This document shows positions 11,059 to 19,901 of a stretch of 64,000 nucleotides of DNA, piece after piece. A program made the position numbers and the translations under genes. Numbering within the stretch: position 1 is the stretch's first letter; each line of letters opens with the position of its first letter. The notes beneath the pieces were generated by a model, which was given only the letters and a program-made list of their open reading frames with translations, was not told where the DNA came from and did no database searches. The DNA comes from JBDLRH01 sp039800165 (GTDB taxonomy: Bacteria; Pseudomonadota; Gammaproteobacteria; Burkholderiales; Burkholderiaceae_C): positions 60,660 to 124,659 of the forward strand of contig JBDLRH010000037.1 in assembly GCA_039800165.1 (NCBI GenBank), in the 5' to 3' direction.

Positions 11059-12543
11059 TCAATGTCCCTTGCCGCTGTCGGCCGGGCCTGCGGATGCGCT
11101 GCTGCCCAGGGCCGCCAGACCGCCAGGCGAGGTGGCGGTGAGCGCGGTGCGCAGGTCGGTGTCGATCAGCCAGAAGTCGCGCAGCGCATCGACGCTGGCG
11201 CCCACGGCCGAGATGGTGGTGCGGGTGTCGGCCAGCAGGTCGAACACCCCGGTCAGCATGCCGTTGTAGCGCAGCAGCGTCTCGTCGGTGATGAAGCGGC
11301 GCAGCGGCACGATCTCGTCGCGGTAGTGGCGCGCAAGGTCATACGCTGTGCGCCAGCCATGCCAGGCCTCGCGCACCTCGCTGCGGGCCTGCACCGCCGT
11401 CTGGTGCACCTGTGCGGCCGCCAGCTCGTAGCGCGCACGGGCCTGCGCCGTGGCGGCGCCACCCCAGTCGAACAGCGGCAGCGGCAGCTCCAGCTCGAGC
11501 CCGCGCGCCACCTCGCGCTCGCCATGCGCCAGGTCGCGCGTCACGCTGCGCTGCACCGTCAGGTCGAGTGCGCTCACGTAGCCGGTCACGCGCGCATAGC
11601 CCACCGCGCGCGCCGCCTGATCGGCCTGCAGCACGGCGCTGCGTACGTCCAGCCGCTCGCGCAGGGCCTGCGACTCGATGTCGCGCCGTTCGGCCAGCGC
11701 AGGCGGCAGGGCCGGCAGCTGTGCGGGCAGGGTGATCTGCGCCTGTGCGCCCCACAGCCCCAGCGTGCGCAGCAGTTGCTCGCGCTCGGCCACCGCGGCG
11801 TGCCGGGCCTTGGCCAGTTGCGCCGTCACTTCGGCCAGCACCGCCTGCTCCTTGGCCTGCCGGTAGCGGCTGGCGTTGCCCACCCGCGCCATGCGCCGCG
11901 CGAGCTCGGCCGCGGCCGATGCCGCGTCGCGTGCCTGCTCGGCGTAGTCAGCCGCCTGCTGCGCCGCGACCGCGCGCACCCAGGCCTTGCGCGCGTCGGC
12001 CGCGGTGCGCACCAGTTCCTGCGCGGCCTGCAGGCGCGACAGCTCGTGCTGCTGGCCCTGCCATTCGCTGCGCCAGGGCAGCGCAAGGATGCCCAGCAGG
12101 TTGAAGCCCAGGGCACGCGCCACTTCGCGTGTGCTGCCTTCGCGTACACGGCCCAGCGCGATGTGCGGGTTGGGCAACAGCGCAGCCTGCACCCGCTGTG
12201 CATCGCTGATGCGCAGCTGCGCCAGGCTGGCCTGCACCGCAGGGCTGTTGAGCAGCGCAATGCGTACCGCGTCGTCAGCGGCAAGCGGCTGACGCTGCAG
12301 CAATTGACCCACCGCCTGCGCGCGCTCGGCCTCGGCCGAAGCGGGTGAGACGGCCTGTGCATCCAAGGCCACACCGGCAGTTCGCTCTGCAGTCAGCTGC
12401 GCGAGGGCGGCCATGTCGCCTTGCGGCGCGAGGCTGGCGCATCCGCTCAGCGCCAGGGTGCCTGCCAGCACGCCGGTGATCGCCATCGCCGAAACGACGT
12501 GGCGGCGTGTGACGTGGCGGCGCATGCTTGTTGGGGGCTTCAT
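11059..12543 (-). CDS. TolC-family outer-membrane efflux lipoprotein
   Basis: A 494-residue TolC/OEP-family protein. The leader carries an Arg/His-rich N-terminus and a lipobox LSGCAS at about residues 33-38, so the mature protein is probably lipid-anchored at Cys36. The rest is long amphipathic Ala/Gln/Arg helices with two repeated OEP halves, as in CusC-like channels. It is coupled to the upstream 115-residue gene by an ATGA overlap and precedes the oxidase by 23 bp. No RND pump or membrane-fusion gene lies beside it, so it may serve a pump encoded elsewhere or a dedicated copper export route. Confidence 0.9.
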   Translation of the reverse strand: MKPPTSMRRHVTRRHVVSAMAITGVLAGTLALSGCASLAPQGDMAALAQLTAERTAGVALDAQAVSPASAEAERAQAVGQLLQRQPLAADDAVRIALLNSPAVQASLAQLRISDAQRVQAALLPNPHIALGRVREGSTREVARALGFNLLGILALPWRSEWQGQQHELSRLQAAQELVRTAADARKAWVRAVAAQQAADYAEQARDAASAAAELARRMARVGNASRYRQAKEQAVLAEVTAQLAKARHAAVAEREQLLRTLGLWGAQAQITLPAQLPALPPALAERRDIESQALRERLDVRSAVLQADQAARAVGYARVTGYVSALDLTVQRSVTRDLAHGEREVARGLELELPLPLFDWGGAATAQARARYELAAAQVHQTAVQARSEVREAWHGWRTAYDLARHYRDEIVPLRRFITDETLLRYNGMLTGVFDLLADTRTTISAVGASVDALRDFWLIDTDLRTALTATSPGGLAALGSSASAGPADSGKGH

Positions 12544-12887
12544 CGATGGCCTCCGTGCGGTTGCGGGGTGGCACGACCCGCAGGCGGCGGCAGATGCTCA
12601 GCTTCCCACTTCAGCAGGTCGATGTGGCCGCGCTGGAACTGGCCCACGTCGTCGTTGGCACGCTTCCACTCGACGCGCCCGCGCTCCACGCCGGCGGGCA
12701 CTTCGGCAAACACATTGCGGTAGGTCAGCGGTGGGCTGGCGGCGCTGGCGCCCTGCGGCTGGGCGGCGGGGTGGTGTGGGTGCGCGCGCTGTGCGGGCGC
12801 TGGCGATGCGCCCTGTGCCCAGCCTGTGGCGGGCCCCAAGGCGCAGATACACAGCACGGCGCAGCTGGCGGCATGTATCCAATGCAT
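12540..12887 (-). CDS. small exported protein of the copper/TolC operon, unknown function
   Basis: A 115-residue protein with a signal peptide (MHWIHAASCAVLCICALG, cleavage near GWAQG), a His/Pro/Ala-rich linker and a short conserved-looking core, WKRANDDVGQFQRGH. The C-terminus ends PHGGHR. AGGAG stands 6 bp before the ATG, and the stop overlaps the TolC-like gene start. Small proteins with a similar W-ANDxVG core accompany TolC-type genes in heavy-metal operons of Burkholderiales; their role is unknown. A periplasmic metal-binding or assembly role is inferred from His content and context. Confidence 0.75.
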   Translation of the reverse strand: MHWIHAASCAVLCICALGPATGWAQGASPAPAQRAHPHHPAAQPQGASAASPPLTYRNVFAEVPAGVERGRVEWKRANDDVGQFQRGHIDLLKWEAEHLPPPAGRATPQPHGGHR

Positions 12888-12985
12888 GCGGATCTCCTGA
12901 AAGCAAACCGGGCGGCCGTGCGGCCTGTCAACAGGACGCAGCAGCCGGGCGAACCGGGTGCGCGGACGCACCTCGGGCGTGGGTT

Positions 12986-13357
12986 TCAGGAAATCGGCGG
13001 CTTGAAGGCGGAATCCAGTGCGGTGCCGTGATGCACCGCAACCGCAGCGGCCTGCCAGACATGCGCGGCCGGTGGCGCCGCCAGCACGGGCAGCGCCCAC
13101 GGCAGGGCGCCGGCGTGGCACAGCTGGCACTGGTCGCAGGCGCCATGGCTTGCGCTCCCGGAGGCGTCGCCATGGCCTGACCCGTCTTGCGCTGCGAGCG
13201 ACTGCTCACCATGGCACGGCGGCATGCCCTGGGCAGATGCCGCCGCCTGCTCGGCGTGACCCTGCAACACCGGCATGATCTGCCCGGCCCACAGCCGAAG
13301 CGGCAGCAGGAACAGCAAGACCACCACCAGTGGAAGCATCAATCTGCGGGAGCGCAT
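12986..13357 (-). CDS. DUF2946-like membrane/exported metal-rich protein
   Basis: A 123-residue protein starting the copper operon. It has a strong N-terminal hydrophobic segment (residues 6-25), then a His/Cys-rich region with CHGEQ, SHGACDQCQLCHAG and VAVHHG, and a second moderately hydrophobic stretch. The CxxCxxCH cluster and layout resemble DUF2946 proteins found in copper resistance loci. Function is unknown; a periplasmic copper-binding or sensing role is inferred. It is separated from the next operon gene by 98 bp, which holds no recognisable gene. Confidence 0.7.
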   Translation of the reverse strand: MRSRRLMLPLVVVLLFLLPLRLWAGQIMPVLQGHAEQAAASAQGMPPCHGEQSLAAQDGSGHGDASGSASHGACDQCQLCHAGALPWALPVLAAPPAAHVWQAAAVAVHHGTALDSAFKPPIS

Positions 13358-13453
13358 GCACCCAATGATACGCCGCAGGTCCGCAAGTTCCCGCCAGATG
13401 TGCCCGATTCTTGACTGTGCTTCGTGGCGGGCGCGAGCTTCGGCGGGCGGCGC

Positions 13454-13768
13454 TTACCGGGCAGGGCCTGTGGCGCTCGGGGCCTTGGCGCCGTCGGTTG
13501 CGGCGCGGGCCCGGGTCAGCCACTGGCCCAGTGCATCGATCAGGTCGCGCTGGCTGAACGAGCAGCTTTCCTCGCTGAACAGGGCGGACGATTCCAGCCG
13601 GTCCAGCAGCTGATCCAGCACCTCGGCGTAGCGCGGCGGCAAGGCGGGGGGCAAGCCGCCGGAGGCGAGCTGCGCGCGCACCTCGTGCACCAGGGCATCG
13701 CTGCGCAGCGGGCCCGACTGCTGGCGCGCCAGCGCATCGGCGATGAAGGCCAACGTATCGGTGCCCAT
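13454..13768 (-). CDS. small helical protein, unknown
   Basis: A 104-residue cytosolic protein with no signal peptide or membrane segment. It is predicted from sequence to be mostly helical, with a Leu-rich middle (YAEVLDQLLDRLESSALF) and an Ala/Pro tail. ATG at 13768 lies 7 bp after the stop of the upstream Bug-type binding protein gene, so the two are probably cotranscribed. A longer in-frame start would overlap that gene. I do not recognise a family. Confidence 0.6.
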   Translation of the reverse strand: MGTDTLAFIADALARQQSGPLRSDALVHEVRAQLASGGLPPALPPRYAEVLDQLLDRLESSALFSEESCSFSQRDLIDALGQWLTRARAATDGAKAPSATGPAR

Positions 13769-13775
13769 GCAGCGC

Positions 13776-14762
13776 TCAGTCGAGCTTGGCGCCCGACTTC
13801 TGCACCGCCTCGGCCCAGCGCGGCATCTCCGCAGCGAGGAACTTCGCAAAGTCGTCGGCCGGCATGTAGGCCGGGTCGGCCCCTTGCGACACCATGCGGT
13901 TGCGGATCTCCGGTGTGGTCAGCACCTGGCGGAAGGCGTCGCTGAGCTTTTGCACCACCTCGCGCGGCGTGCCGGCGGGTGCGAGGAAGCCGTAGAAGCC
14001 CACCACCTCGAACCCCTTGATGCCGGTCTCGATGACCGTCGGGATGTCGGGCAGCGCCGGGTTGCGCTCGCGGCTGGTGACGGCCAATGCGCGCACCTTG
14101 CCCTGCTTGTGATAGGCCGCTGCCTGCGGGATCGACTCCGCCATGAACTGCACCTGGCCGGCCATCAGGTCGGTGAAGGCCGGCGCGCTGCCCCGGTAGG
14201 GGATGTGCACCATGAACAGGCCGGTGGCGGTCTTGAACATCTCGGGCACCAGGTGGCTGATGCCGCCGTTGCCGGCCGAGCCGTAGTTGATTTGCCCCGG
14301 CCGCGTGCGTGCGTGGTCGATGAACTCCTTGAGCGTCTTCACCGGCACCGACGGGTTGACCATCAGCGCCAGGGGCTGCATCGCGGTGCGCGCCACCGGT
14401 ACAAAGTCCTTGAGCGTCGCGTACGGCAGCCGGGTGTACAGCGCGGGGTTGATCACCATCGTGCCGGTGTTGGCCAGCAGCAGGGTGTGGCCATCAGGCG
14501 CGGACTTCATCACCTCCTGGGCGCCGACGGTGCCACCGGCGCCTGCCTTGTAATCGATCAGGACGGTTTGCCCCAGCACCTGCGACAGCCGCTCGGACAG
14601 CAGCCGTGCGTGCTGGTCCAGCGGGCCGCCCGCCGGAAAGCCGATCACGATGCGCACCGGCTTGGACGGGAAGGCCTGGGCCAGCGCGGGCCGCAGGCCG
14701 AGGGCGGCGAAGGCGGCCAGACACCAAAGCGACAGGGACCAGAGACGATTCAGGGTTTTCAT
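13776..14762 (-). CDS. Bug/TctC-type tripartite tricarboxylate transporter binding protein
   Basis: A 328-residue periplasmic solute-binding protein. The signal peptide ends near LRPALAQA; the mature protein starts with the family pattern FPSKPVRIVIGFPAGG, then GGTVGAQEV, INYGSAGNGG and VHIPYRGSAPA. Bug proteins bind carboxylates or other small organics for TctAB permeases. No TctA/TctB genes are next to it, as is usual for the many orphan Bug proteins of Burkholderiales. It is divergent from the acyl-CoA synthetase gene and probably cotranscribed with the downstream 104-residue gene. The ligand is unknown. Confidence 0.9.
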   Translation of the reverse strand: MKTLNRLWSLSLWCLAAFAALGLRPALAQAFPSKPVRIVIGFPAGGPLDQHARLLSERLSQVLGQTVLIDYKAGAGGTVGAQEVMKSAPDGHTLLLANTGTMVINPALYTRLPYATLKDFVPVARTAMQPLALMVNPSVPVKTLKEFIDHARTRPGQINYGSAGNGGISHLVPEMFKTATGLFMVHIPYRGSAPAFTDLMAGQVQFMAESIPQAAAYHKQGKVRALAVTSRERNPALPDIPTVIETGIKGFEVVGFYGFLAPAGTPREVVQKLSDAFRQVLTTPEIRNRMVSQGADPAYMPADDFAKFLAAEMPRWAEAVQKSGAKLD

Positions 14763-14848
14763 GCGCGTGCTTCTAGCTGCGGATCGCCGATGATAGTGCC
14801 CGACAGATTTCGTCGTGCCACCCCCCACCGAAGGCTTCGGGAGCTCCC

Positions 14849-16585
14849 TTGGCAGCTGCATCCAACGACTGGCCCGTTCGGCCGCACCACAAGTTCTGGC
14901 CCAAGCGATTGCCGCACCGGCTGACCACGCCGGTCACCCCGTTGTGGGACAACCTCGCTGTCAGCGCGCGGCGCTGGCCGGCCAAGCCCGCGCTGATCTT
15001 CTTCGGCCGCGAGTTCCCCTATGCCGAGGTCATGGCGTCGGTCGAGCGGCTGGCCGCGCGGCTGCACCAGCTGGGCGTTCAGCGGGGCGACCGCGTCATC
15101 CTGTTCATGCAGAACTGCCCGCAATGGGTGATCGCGCATTTCGCGATCCTGCGTGCCAATGCGGTGGTGGTGCCGGTCAATCCGATGAACCGGGCCGAGG
15201 AACTCAAGCACTACATCACCGACCCGGACGCCAAGGTCGCCATCACCACCGGCGACCTTGCGCCCGAGCTGGTGAAGGCCAGCGACGCCTTGCCTGCCGA
15301 GCAGCGGCTGGCGCACCTTGTCGTCTCGCAGTTCACTGACGCATTTGATGCCGATGCTCAGGCCGCCGACGAACTGCCGCCCGCCTGGCGCGACTGGCTG
15401 CTGACGCGCCACCCCTTGCCGGCACTGGCCGGAGGCACCGTGCATGCATGGACCGACGCGCTGGCCTGCGATGCCGCACCGCCCGCCCCCAGCACCGGCG
15501 CGCCCGACCTCGCGGTGCTGCCCTACACCAGCGGCACCACCGGCCTGCCCAAGGGCTGCATGCACACCCACGCCAGCGTGATGCACAACGCGGTGGCCTC
15601 GGGCGTGTGGGGCAACCTCACGGCCGAGGCAGTCACGCTGCTGGTCGCGCCGATGTTCCACATCACCGGCATGGTCAGCGTGATGCACGCCAACATCTAC
15701 GCCGGCAGCACGCTGGTGCTGATGCCGCGCTGGGACCGCGACGTGGCCGGCGGCCTGATCTCGCGGCACCGCGTGACCAACTGGCCCAACATCCCGACGA
15801 TGGTGATCGACCTGCTGGGCAGCCCCAAGTTCGATCAGTACGACCTGTCGAGCCTGGCGCACATCGGCGGCGGCGGTGCGGCCATGCCGCAGGCGGTGGC
15901 GCAGAAGCTGCAAGACCTGTACGGGCTGCGCTACATCGAAGGCTACGGCCTGACCGAAACCGCAGCACCCAGCCACAGCAACCCGCCCGATGCGCCCAAG
16001 CAGCAGTGCCTGGGCATTCCGTTTTTGAGTTGCGACTCGCGCGTGATCGACCCGCAGACCTTCAAGGAAGTGCCGGTGGGCGAGCAGGGCGAAATCATCA
16101 TGCACGGCCCGATGATCTTCAGCGGCTACTGGAAGCGCCCCGATGCCACCGAGGCGGCCTTCATCGAATTCGAGGGCAAGAAGTTCTTCCGCTCCGGCGA
16201 CCTGGGCCGCATGGATGAGGACGGCTACTTCTTCATCACCGATCGCCTGAAACGCATGATCAACGCCAGCGGCTTCAAGGTGTGGCCGGCCGAGGTCGAG
16301 GCGCTGATGTTCCGCCACCCTGCCATCCAGGAGGCCTGCATCATCGCCGCGCGCGACAGCTACCGCGGCGAGACGGTCAAGGCGGTGGTGGTGCTGCGCG
16401 CCGAGCACCGTGGCAAGGTCAGCGAGGCGGACATCATCGCCTGGTGCCGCGAGAACATGGCGGTCTACAAGGTGCCTCGCATCGTGCAATTTGTTGACGT
16501 TCTGCCCAAGAGCGGCAGCGGCAAGGTGATGTGGCGATTGCTGCAGGAGGCCGAGCAGGCCGCTGCGCCCGCTGCGTCTGCGTGA
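14849..16585 (+). CDS. acyl-CoA synthetase (AMP-forming)
   Basis: A 578-residue ANL-superfamily ligase that activates a carboxylic acid to its CoA thioester via an acyl-adenylate. Motifs are [12 protein letters not shown] (P-loop-like A3), GYGLTETAA (A5), [14 protein letters not shown] (A7) and [13 protein letters not shown], with the catalytic lysine of A10 in SGSGKVMW near the C-terminus. The start is TTG at 14849, preceded by GGGAG at suitable spacing; no ATG lies in frame before conserved sequence. The family resembles long/medium-chain fatty acid or aromatic acid ligases. It leads an operon-like run up to the cupin gene. Confidence 0.9.
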   Translation: MAAASNDWPVRPHHKFWPKRLPHRLTTPVTPLWDNLAVSARRWPAKPALIFFGREFPYAEVMASVERLAARLHQLGVQRGDRVILFMQNCPQWVIAHFAILRANAVVVPVNPMNRAEELKHYITDPDAKVAITTGDLAPELVKASDALPAEQRLAHLVVSQFTDAFDADAQAADELPPAWRDWLLTRHPLPALAGGTVHAWTDALACDAAPPAPSTGAPDLAVLPYTSGTTGLPKGCMHTHASVMHNAVASGVWGNLTAEAVTLLVAPMFHITGMVSVMHANIYAGSTLVLMPRWDRDVAGGLISRHRVTNWPNIPTMVIDLLGSPKFDQYDLSSLAHIGGGGAAMPQAVAQKLQDLYGLRYIEGYGLTETAAPSHSNPPDAPKQQCLGIPFLSCDSRVIDPQTFKEVPVGEQGEIIMHGPMIFSGYWKRPDATEAAFIEFEGKKFFRSGDLGRMDEDGYFFITDRLKRMINASGFKVWPAEVEALMFRHPAIQEACIIAARDSYRGETVKAVVVLRAEHRGKVSEADIIAWCRENMAVYKVPRIVQFVDVLPKSGSGKVMWRLLQEAEQAAAPAASA

Positions 16586-16599
16586 ACCCGGAGACCGAC

Positions 16600-17712
16600 A
16601 TGAAGATCACCGCCGTCGAGCCCTTCATCCTGCATGTGCCGGTCACCGGCAGCCAGATCGCTGACAGCACGCACACGGTCACCCACTGGGGCGTGGTCGG
16701 CGCGAAGATCAGCACCGACAACGGGCTGGAGGGCTACGGCTTCACTGGCACGCATTCGCACTTGCCGGGCGACCAGCTGATCGCACAGTGCATCCGCGCC
16801 TGCCATGCGCCGCTCTTGATCGGCGAGGATGCCTCCGACGTGCAGCGGCTGTGGGTCAAGATCGCGCGGCACCCGGCGCTGCAGTGGATCGGCCGCGCCG
16901 GCATCACTACGCTGTCGCATGCTGCCATCGACGTGGCGCTGTGGGACCTGAAGGCCAAGGCCGCGGGGGTGCCGCTGTGGAAGCTGCTGGGCGGCCAGGT
17001 GCGCGAGAAGGTCCGCGCCTACAACACCGACATCGGCTGGCTGTCGATCCCGGATGACGCGCTGGTGGCCGGTGCGAAGCGTGCGGTGGACCAGGGCTTC
17101 ACCGGCATCAAGGTGAAGGTCGGCTCCACCGTCGAGCGTGACCTCAAGCGTTTGCGCGCGGTGCGTGCCGCCATCGGCCCGAACATCACGATGGCTGTGG
17201 ACGGCAACGGCAAGTGGGACCTGCCCACCTGCCTGCGCTTTTGCCGCGGCGCTGAAGAGCTGGACCTGTACTGGTTCGAGGAACCGCTGTGGTACGACGA
17301 CGTGCGCTCGCATGCCGAGCTGGCGCGCGCCACGCGCATCCCTGTCGCGCTGGGCGAGCAGCTCTACACCACCGAGGCCTTCGCCGAGTTCTTCCAGCAA
17401 GGCGCGATCCACTGGGTGCAGCCCGATGTGACCCGCATGGCCGGCATCACCGATGTGTGGCGGGTGTGCGAGACCGCGCACAGCCACCGCCTGCCGGTGG
17501 CGCCGCATGCCGGCGACATGAGCCAGGTGCATGTGCATCTGAGCTACGCGCACCCGGCGGTGGGCGTGCTCGAGTACATCCCCTGGATCAAGGACTGCTT
17601 CACCGACCCGGCCGAGGTGGTGGACGGCCACTTCCGCCTGCCCCAGCTGCCCGGCGCGGGCACCACGCCCACGGCGCAAGCCTGGCAGCGCTATCGCCAG
17701 CCCCTGTCCTGA
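16600..17712 (+). CDS. mandelate racemase/muconate lactonizing family enzyme
   Basis: A 370-residue complete enolase-superfamily enzyme. The capping domain covers about residues 1-130 and the barrel the rest. KVK in TGIKVKVGS gives the catalytic base pair lysine; metal ligands appear in AVDGNGKWD (Asp), WFEEPLW (Glu) and LGEQLYT (Glu); the second base is His in VAPHAGD. This is the MR-type arrangement able to racemise or dehydrate 2-hydroxy acids such as sugar acids. GGAG precedes the ATG; spacing to the acyl-CoA synthetase gene is 14 bp. Substrate is not assignable from motifs. Confidence 0.9.
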   Translation: MKITAVEPFILHVPVTGSQIADSTHTVTHWGVVGAKISTDNGLEGYGFTGTHSHLPGDQLIAQCIRACHAPLLIGEDASDVQRLWVKIARHPALQWIGRAGITTLSHAAIDVALWDLKAKAAGVPLWKLLGGQVREKVRAYNTDIGWLSIPDDALVAGAKRAVDQGFTGIKVKVGSTVERDLKRLRAVRAAIGPNITMAVDGNGKWDLPTCLRFCRGAEELDLYWFEEPLWYDDVRSHAELARATRIPVALGEQLYTTEAFAEFFQQGAIHWVQPDVTRMAGITDVWRVCETAHSHRLPVAPHAGDMSQVHVHLSYAHPAVGVLEYIPWIKDCFTDPAEVVDGHFRLPQLPGAGTTPTAQAWQRYRQPLS

Positions 17713-17743
17713 CAGGCAGGGTGGCTTGCGCGAAGATCGGGGC

Positions 17744-18805
17744 ATGAGCTTGAAGCTGTCTGTTCTTGACCAGTCGGTGGCACGCGTGGGCGTGCCGCAA
17801 GACCAATCCATCCGCGACACGGTGGCCCTTGCCCGGCACTGCGAGGCGCTGGGCTACCAGCGCTTCTGGGTGGCCGAGCATCACAACCTGCCGACGATCG
17901 TGGGCACCGCGCCCGAGGTGCTGATGGCCGCGATCGCCGCGCAGACGCAGCGCATCCGCATCGGCAGCGCCGGCGTGATGCTGCCGCACTACGCGCCCTA
18001 CAAGGTGGCCGAGCAGTTCCGCGTGCTCGATGCGCTGGCGCCGGGCCGCATCGACCTCGGCGTGGGCCGCGCGCCGGGCAGTGACGGCCGCACCGCGATG
18101 CTGCTCAACCCGCAGGCGCTGCGTTCGCGCGCGGACGACTTCCCGCAGCAGGTGATGGAACTGCAGGCCTGGGTGACCGGCCACGACCTGCCGCCCGGTC
18201 ATCCGGGGCATGGCATCCCGGCCTTCCCGCAGGGCGTGACGGCGCCGCAGGTGTGGATGCTGGGCAGCTCCGACTACGGCGCGCAACTCGCCGCGCATCT
18301 GGGCCTGCCGTATGCGTTTGCCTGGTTCATCAGCGACGGGCAGGGCGCCAGGCAGGCGATCGAGCTTTATCACAGCCTGTTCCAGCCAGGATCGCTGCAG
18401 CGGCCGCACGCCACGGTGTGCGTCTGGGCGCTGGCGGCAGATACCGAAGCAGAGGCCTGGCATCTGTTCAAGAGCCGCGAGCGCGCCCGCATCGACCGGC
18501 AGACCGGCCGCTTTGCGCCGCTGCTGCCGCCCGAGCAGGCCGAGCGCGACTACACACCGCCCGAGCGGGCGTACCGCGAAGCGCTGCGCGCGGATTCCTT
18601 CGTGGGCACCGGCGAACAGGTGGCGGCCAGGCTGGCCGCGCTGGCCGATGACCTGGGCATCAACGAAATGGTGGTGCTGACCTGGACCTACGATGCCGCG
18701 GCGCAGCGGCGCTCGTACGAGGTGCTGGCGAAGGCGCTGGGCATGGTGCCCGGTAGGGAACAGTCGGGCATTGCACAGCGCACAGAGAGCCTGATGCCGA
18801 CTTGA
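17744..18805 (+). CDS. LLM-class flavin-dependent oxidoreductase
   Basis: A 353-residue luciferase-like monooxygenase family protein. Typical marks are the N-terminal LSVLDQS, RFWVAEHHN near residue 47, RIRIGSAGVMLPHY, and DLGVGRAPGSD. Proteins with this opening form the MsnO8/YhbW-type subgroup of single-component or reductase-dependent flavin oxidoreductases; substrates are mostly unknown. ATG at 17744 starts the family-like sequence; an upstream in-frame ATG adds six non-conserved residues. It lies 31 bp after the preceding gene and 58 bp before the methionine synthase gene. Confidence 0.9.
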   Translation: MSLKLSVLDQSVARVGVPQDQSIRDTVALARHCEALGYQRFWVAEHHNLPTIVGTAPEVLMAAIAAQTQRIRIGSAGVMLPHYAPYKVAEQFRVLDALAPGRIDLGVGRAPGSDGRTAMLLNPQALRSRADDFPQQVMELQAWVTGHDLPPGHPGHGIPAFPQGVTAPQVWMLGSSDYGAQLAAHLGLPYAFAWFISDGQGARQAIELYHSLFQPGSLQRPHATVCVWALAADTEAEAWHLFKSRERARIDRQTGRFAPLLPPEQAERDYTPPERAYREALRADSFVGTGEQVAARLAALADDLGINEMVVLTWTYDAAAQRRSYEVLAKALGMVPGREQSGIAQRTESLMPT

Positions 18806-18826
18806 GGCATCCTGCGCGGTTTCGTC

Positions 18827-18847
18827 TGCTGCGGTGAGGCCGCAGCA
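18827..18847 (+). promoter_or_regulatory. hairpin in the leader of the methionine synthase gene
   Basis: TGCTGCGG-TGAGG-CCGCAGCA is a perfect 8-bp stem with a 5-nt loop, ending 4 nt before the AGGAG ribosome binding site. There is no U-tract, so an intrinsic terminator is unlikely. It may influence translation or mark processing between cistrons. Confidence 0.45.
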
Positions 18848-18863
18848 TCACTCAGGAGATTCC

Positions 18864-19886
18864 ATGTTCACCACCGCCATCGCCGGCAGCCTGCCCAAGC
18901 CCTCGTGGCTGGCCGAAACCGAAAAACTCTGGCCGCAGTGGAAGCTGCAGGGCGAGGAACTGCGGCAGGCCAAGGCCGACGCCACGCTGCTGTGGGTCAA
19001 GGCGCAGGAGGACGCCGGGCTGGATGTGATCGGCGACGGCGAGCAGGCGCGCCAGCACTTCGTGCACGGCTTCCTCGAGCAGGTCGAGGGCATCGACTTC
19101 GCCAACAAGGTGAAGATGGGCATCCGCAACAACCGCTACGACGCGATGGTGCCGCAGGTGGTGGCGCCGCTGAAGCTCAAGGGGCGGGTGCATGCGATGG
19201 AAGCGCAGCTCGCGCGCGCCCACACGAAGAAGAAGCTCAAGTTCACCCTGCCCGGGCCCATGACCATCGTCGACACGATTGCCGACCGGTTCTACGGCGA
19301 CCGCGTCAAGATGGCCTTTGCTTTCGCCGAACTGCTGAACCAGGAAGCGCTGGCCCTCGAGGCGGATGGCGTGGACATCATCCAGTTCGACGAACCGGCC
19401 TTCAACGTCTACATGAAGGAGGCCGCCGACTGGGGCGTGAAGGCGCTCGAGCGCGCGGCGCAGGGCCTCAAGTGCACCACCGCGGTCCACATCTGCTACG
19501 GCTATGGCATCCAGGCCAACGTCGCTTGGAAGAACACACTCGGCGAGGAATGGCGCCAGTACGAAGAGGTGTTCCCCGCGCTTGCCAAAAGCAGCATCCA
19601 GCAAGTCAGCCTCGAGTGCTATCACTCGCATGTGCCGCCCGAGCTGATGAAGCTGCTCGAGGGCAAGGACGTGATGGTCGGGGTGATCGATGTGGCCAGT
19701 GACGAGATCGAAACGCCCGAGCAGGTGGCCGACACCATCGGTCGTGCGCTGCAGTTCGTGCCGAAGCATCGCCTGATCGCCTGCACCAACTGCGGCCTCG
19801 CGCCGATGAGCCGCGAGGTGGCGATGAAGAAGCTGGAGGCGCTGGCCCGCGGCGCGGCGCTGGCGCGTCAACGCTACGGTGCCTGA
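18864..19886 (+). CDS. short (core) MetE-like methionine synthase, MesD-type
   Basis: A 340-residue protein homologous only to the C-terminal catalytic half of cobalamin-independent MetE. It has TAGSLP-like opening IAGSLPKPSWL, the block DIIQFDEPAFN, HICYGYG and C-terminal TNCGLAP; zinc ligands are expected at His in VHICYG, Glu/Cys in SLECYHSH and Cys in NCGL. It lacks the N-terminal folate-binding domain. Sequence style closely matches the MesD group described as folate-independent methionine synthases, which are reported to need the partner MesX (DUF1852). No DUF1852 gene is adjacent here. AGGAG precedes the ATG. Confidence 0.85.
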   Translation: MFTTAIAGSLPKPSWLAETEKLWPQWKLQGEELRQAKADATLLWVKAQEDAGLDVIGDGEQARQHFVHGFLEQVEGIDFANKVKMGIRNNRYDAMVPQVVAPLKLKGRVHAMEAQLARAHTKKKLKFTLPGPMTIVDTIADRFYGDRVKMAFAFAELLNQEALALEADGVDIIQFDEPAFNVYMKEAADWGVKALERAAQGLKCTTAVHICYGYGIQANVAWKNTLGEEWRQYEEVFPALAKSSIQQVSLECYHSHVPPELMKLLEGKDVMVGVIDVASDEIETPEQVADTIGRALQFVPKHRLIACTNCGLAPMSREVAMKKLEALARGAALARQRYGA

Positions 19887-19901
19887 CCAGGGCTTGGCGC
19901 G

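Noticed and set aside
9539..11269. 576-codon plus-strand frame opposite the multicopper oxidase
   Set aside because: Shadow frame; all copper motifs are on the minus strand.
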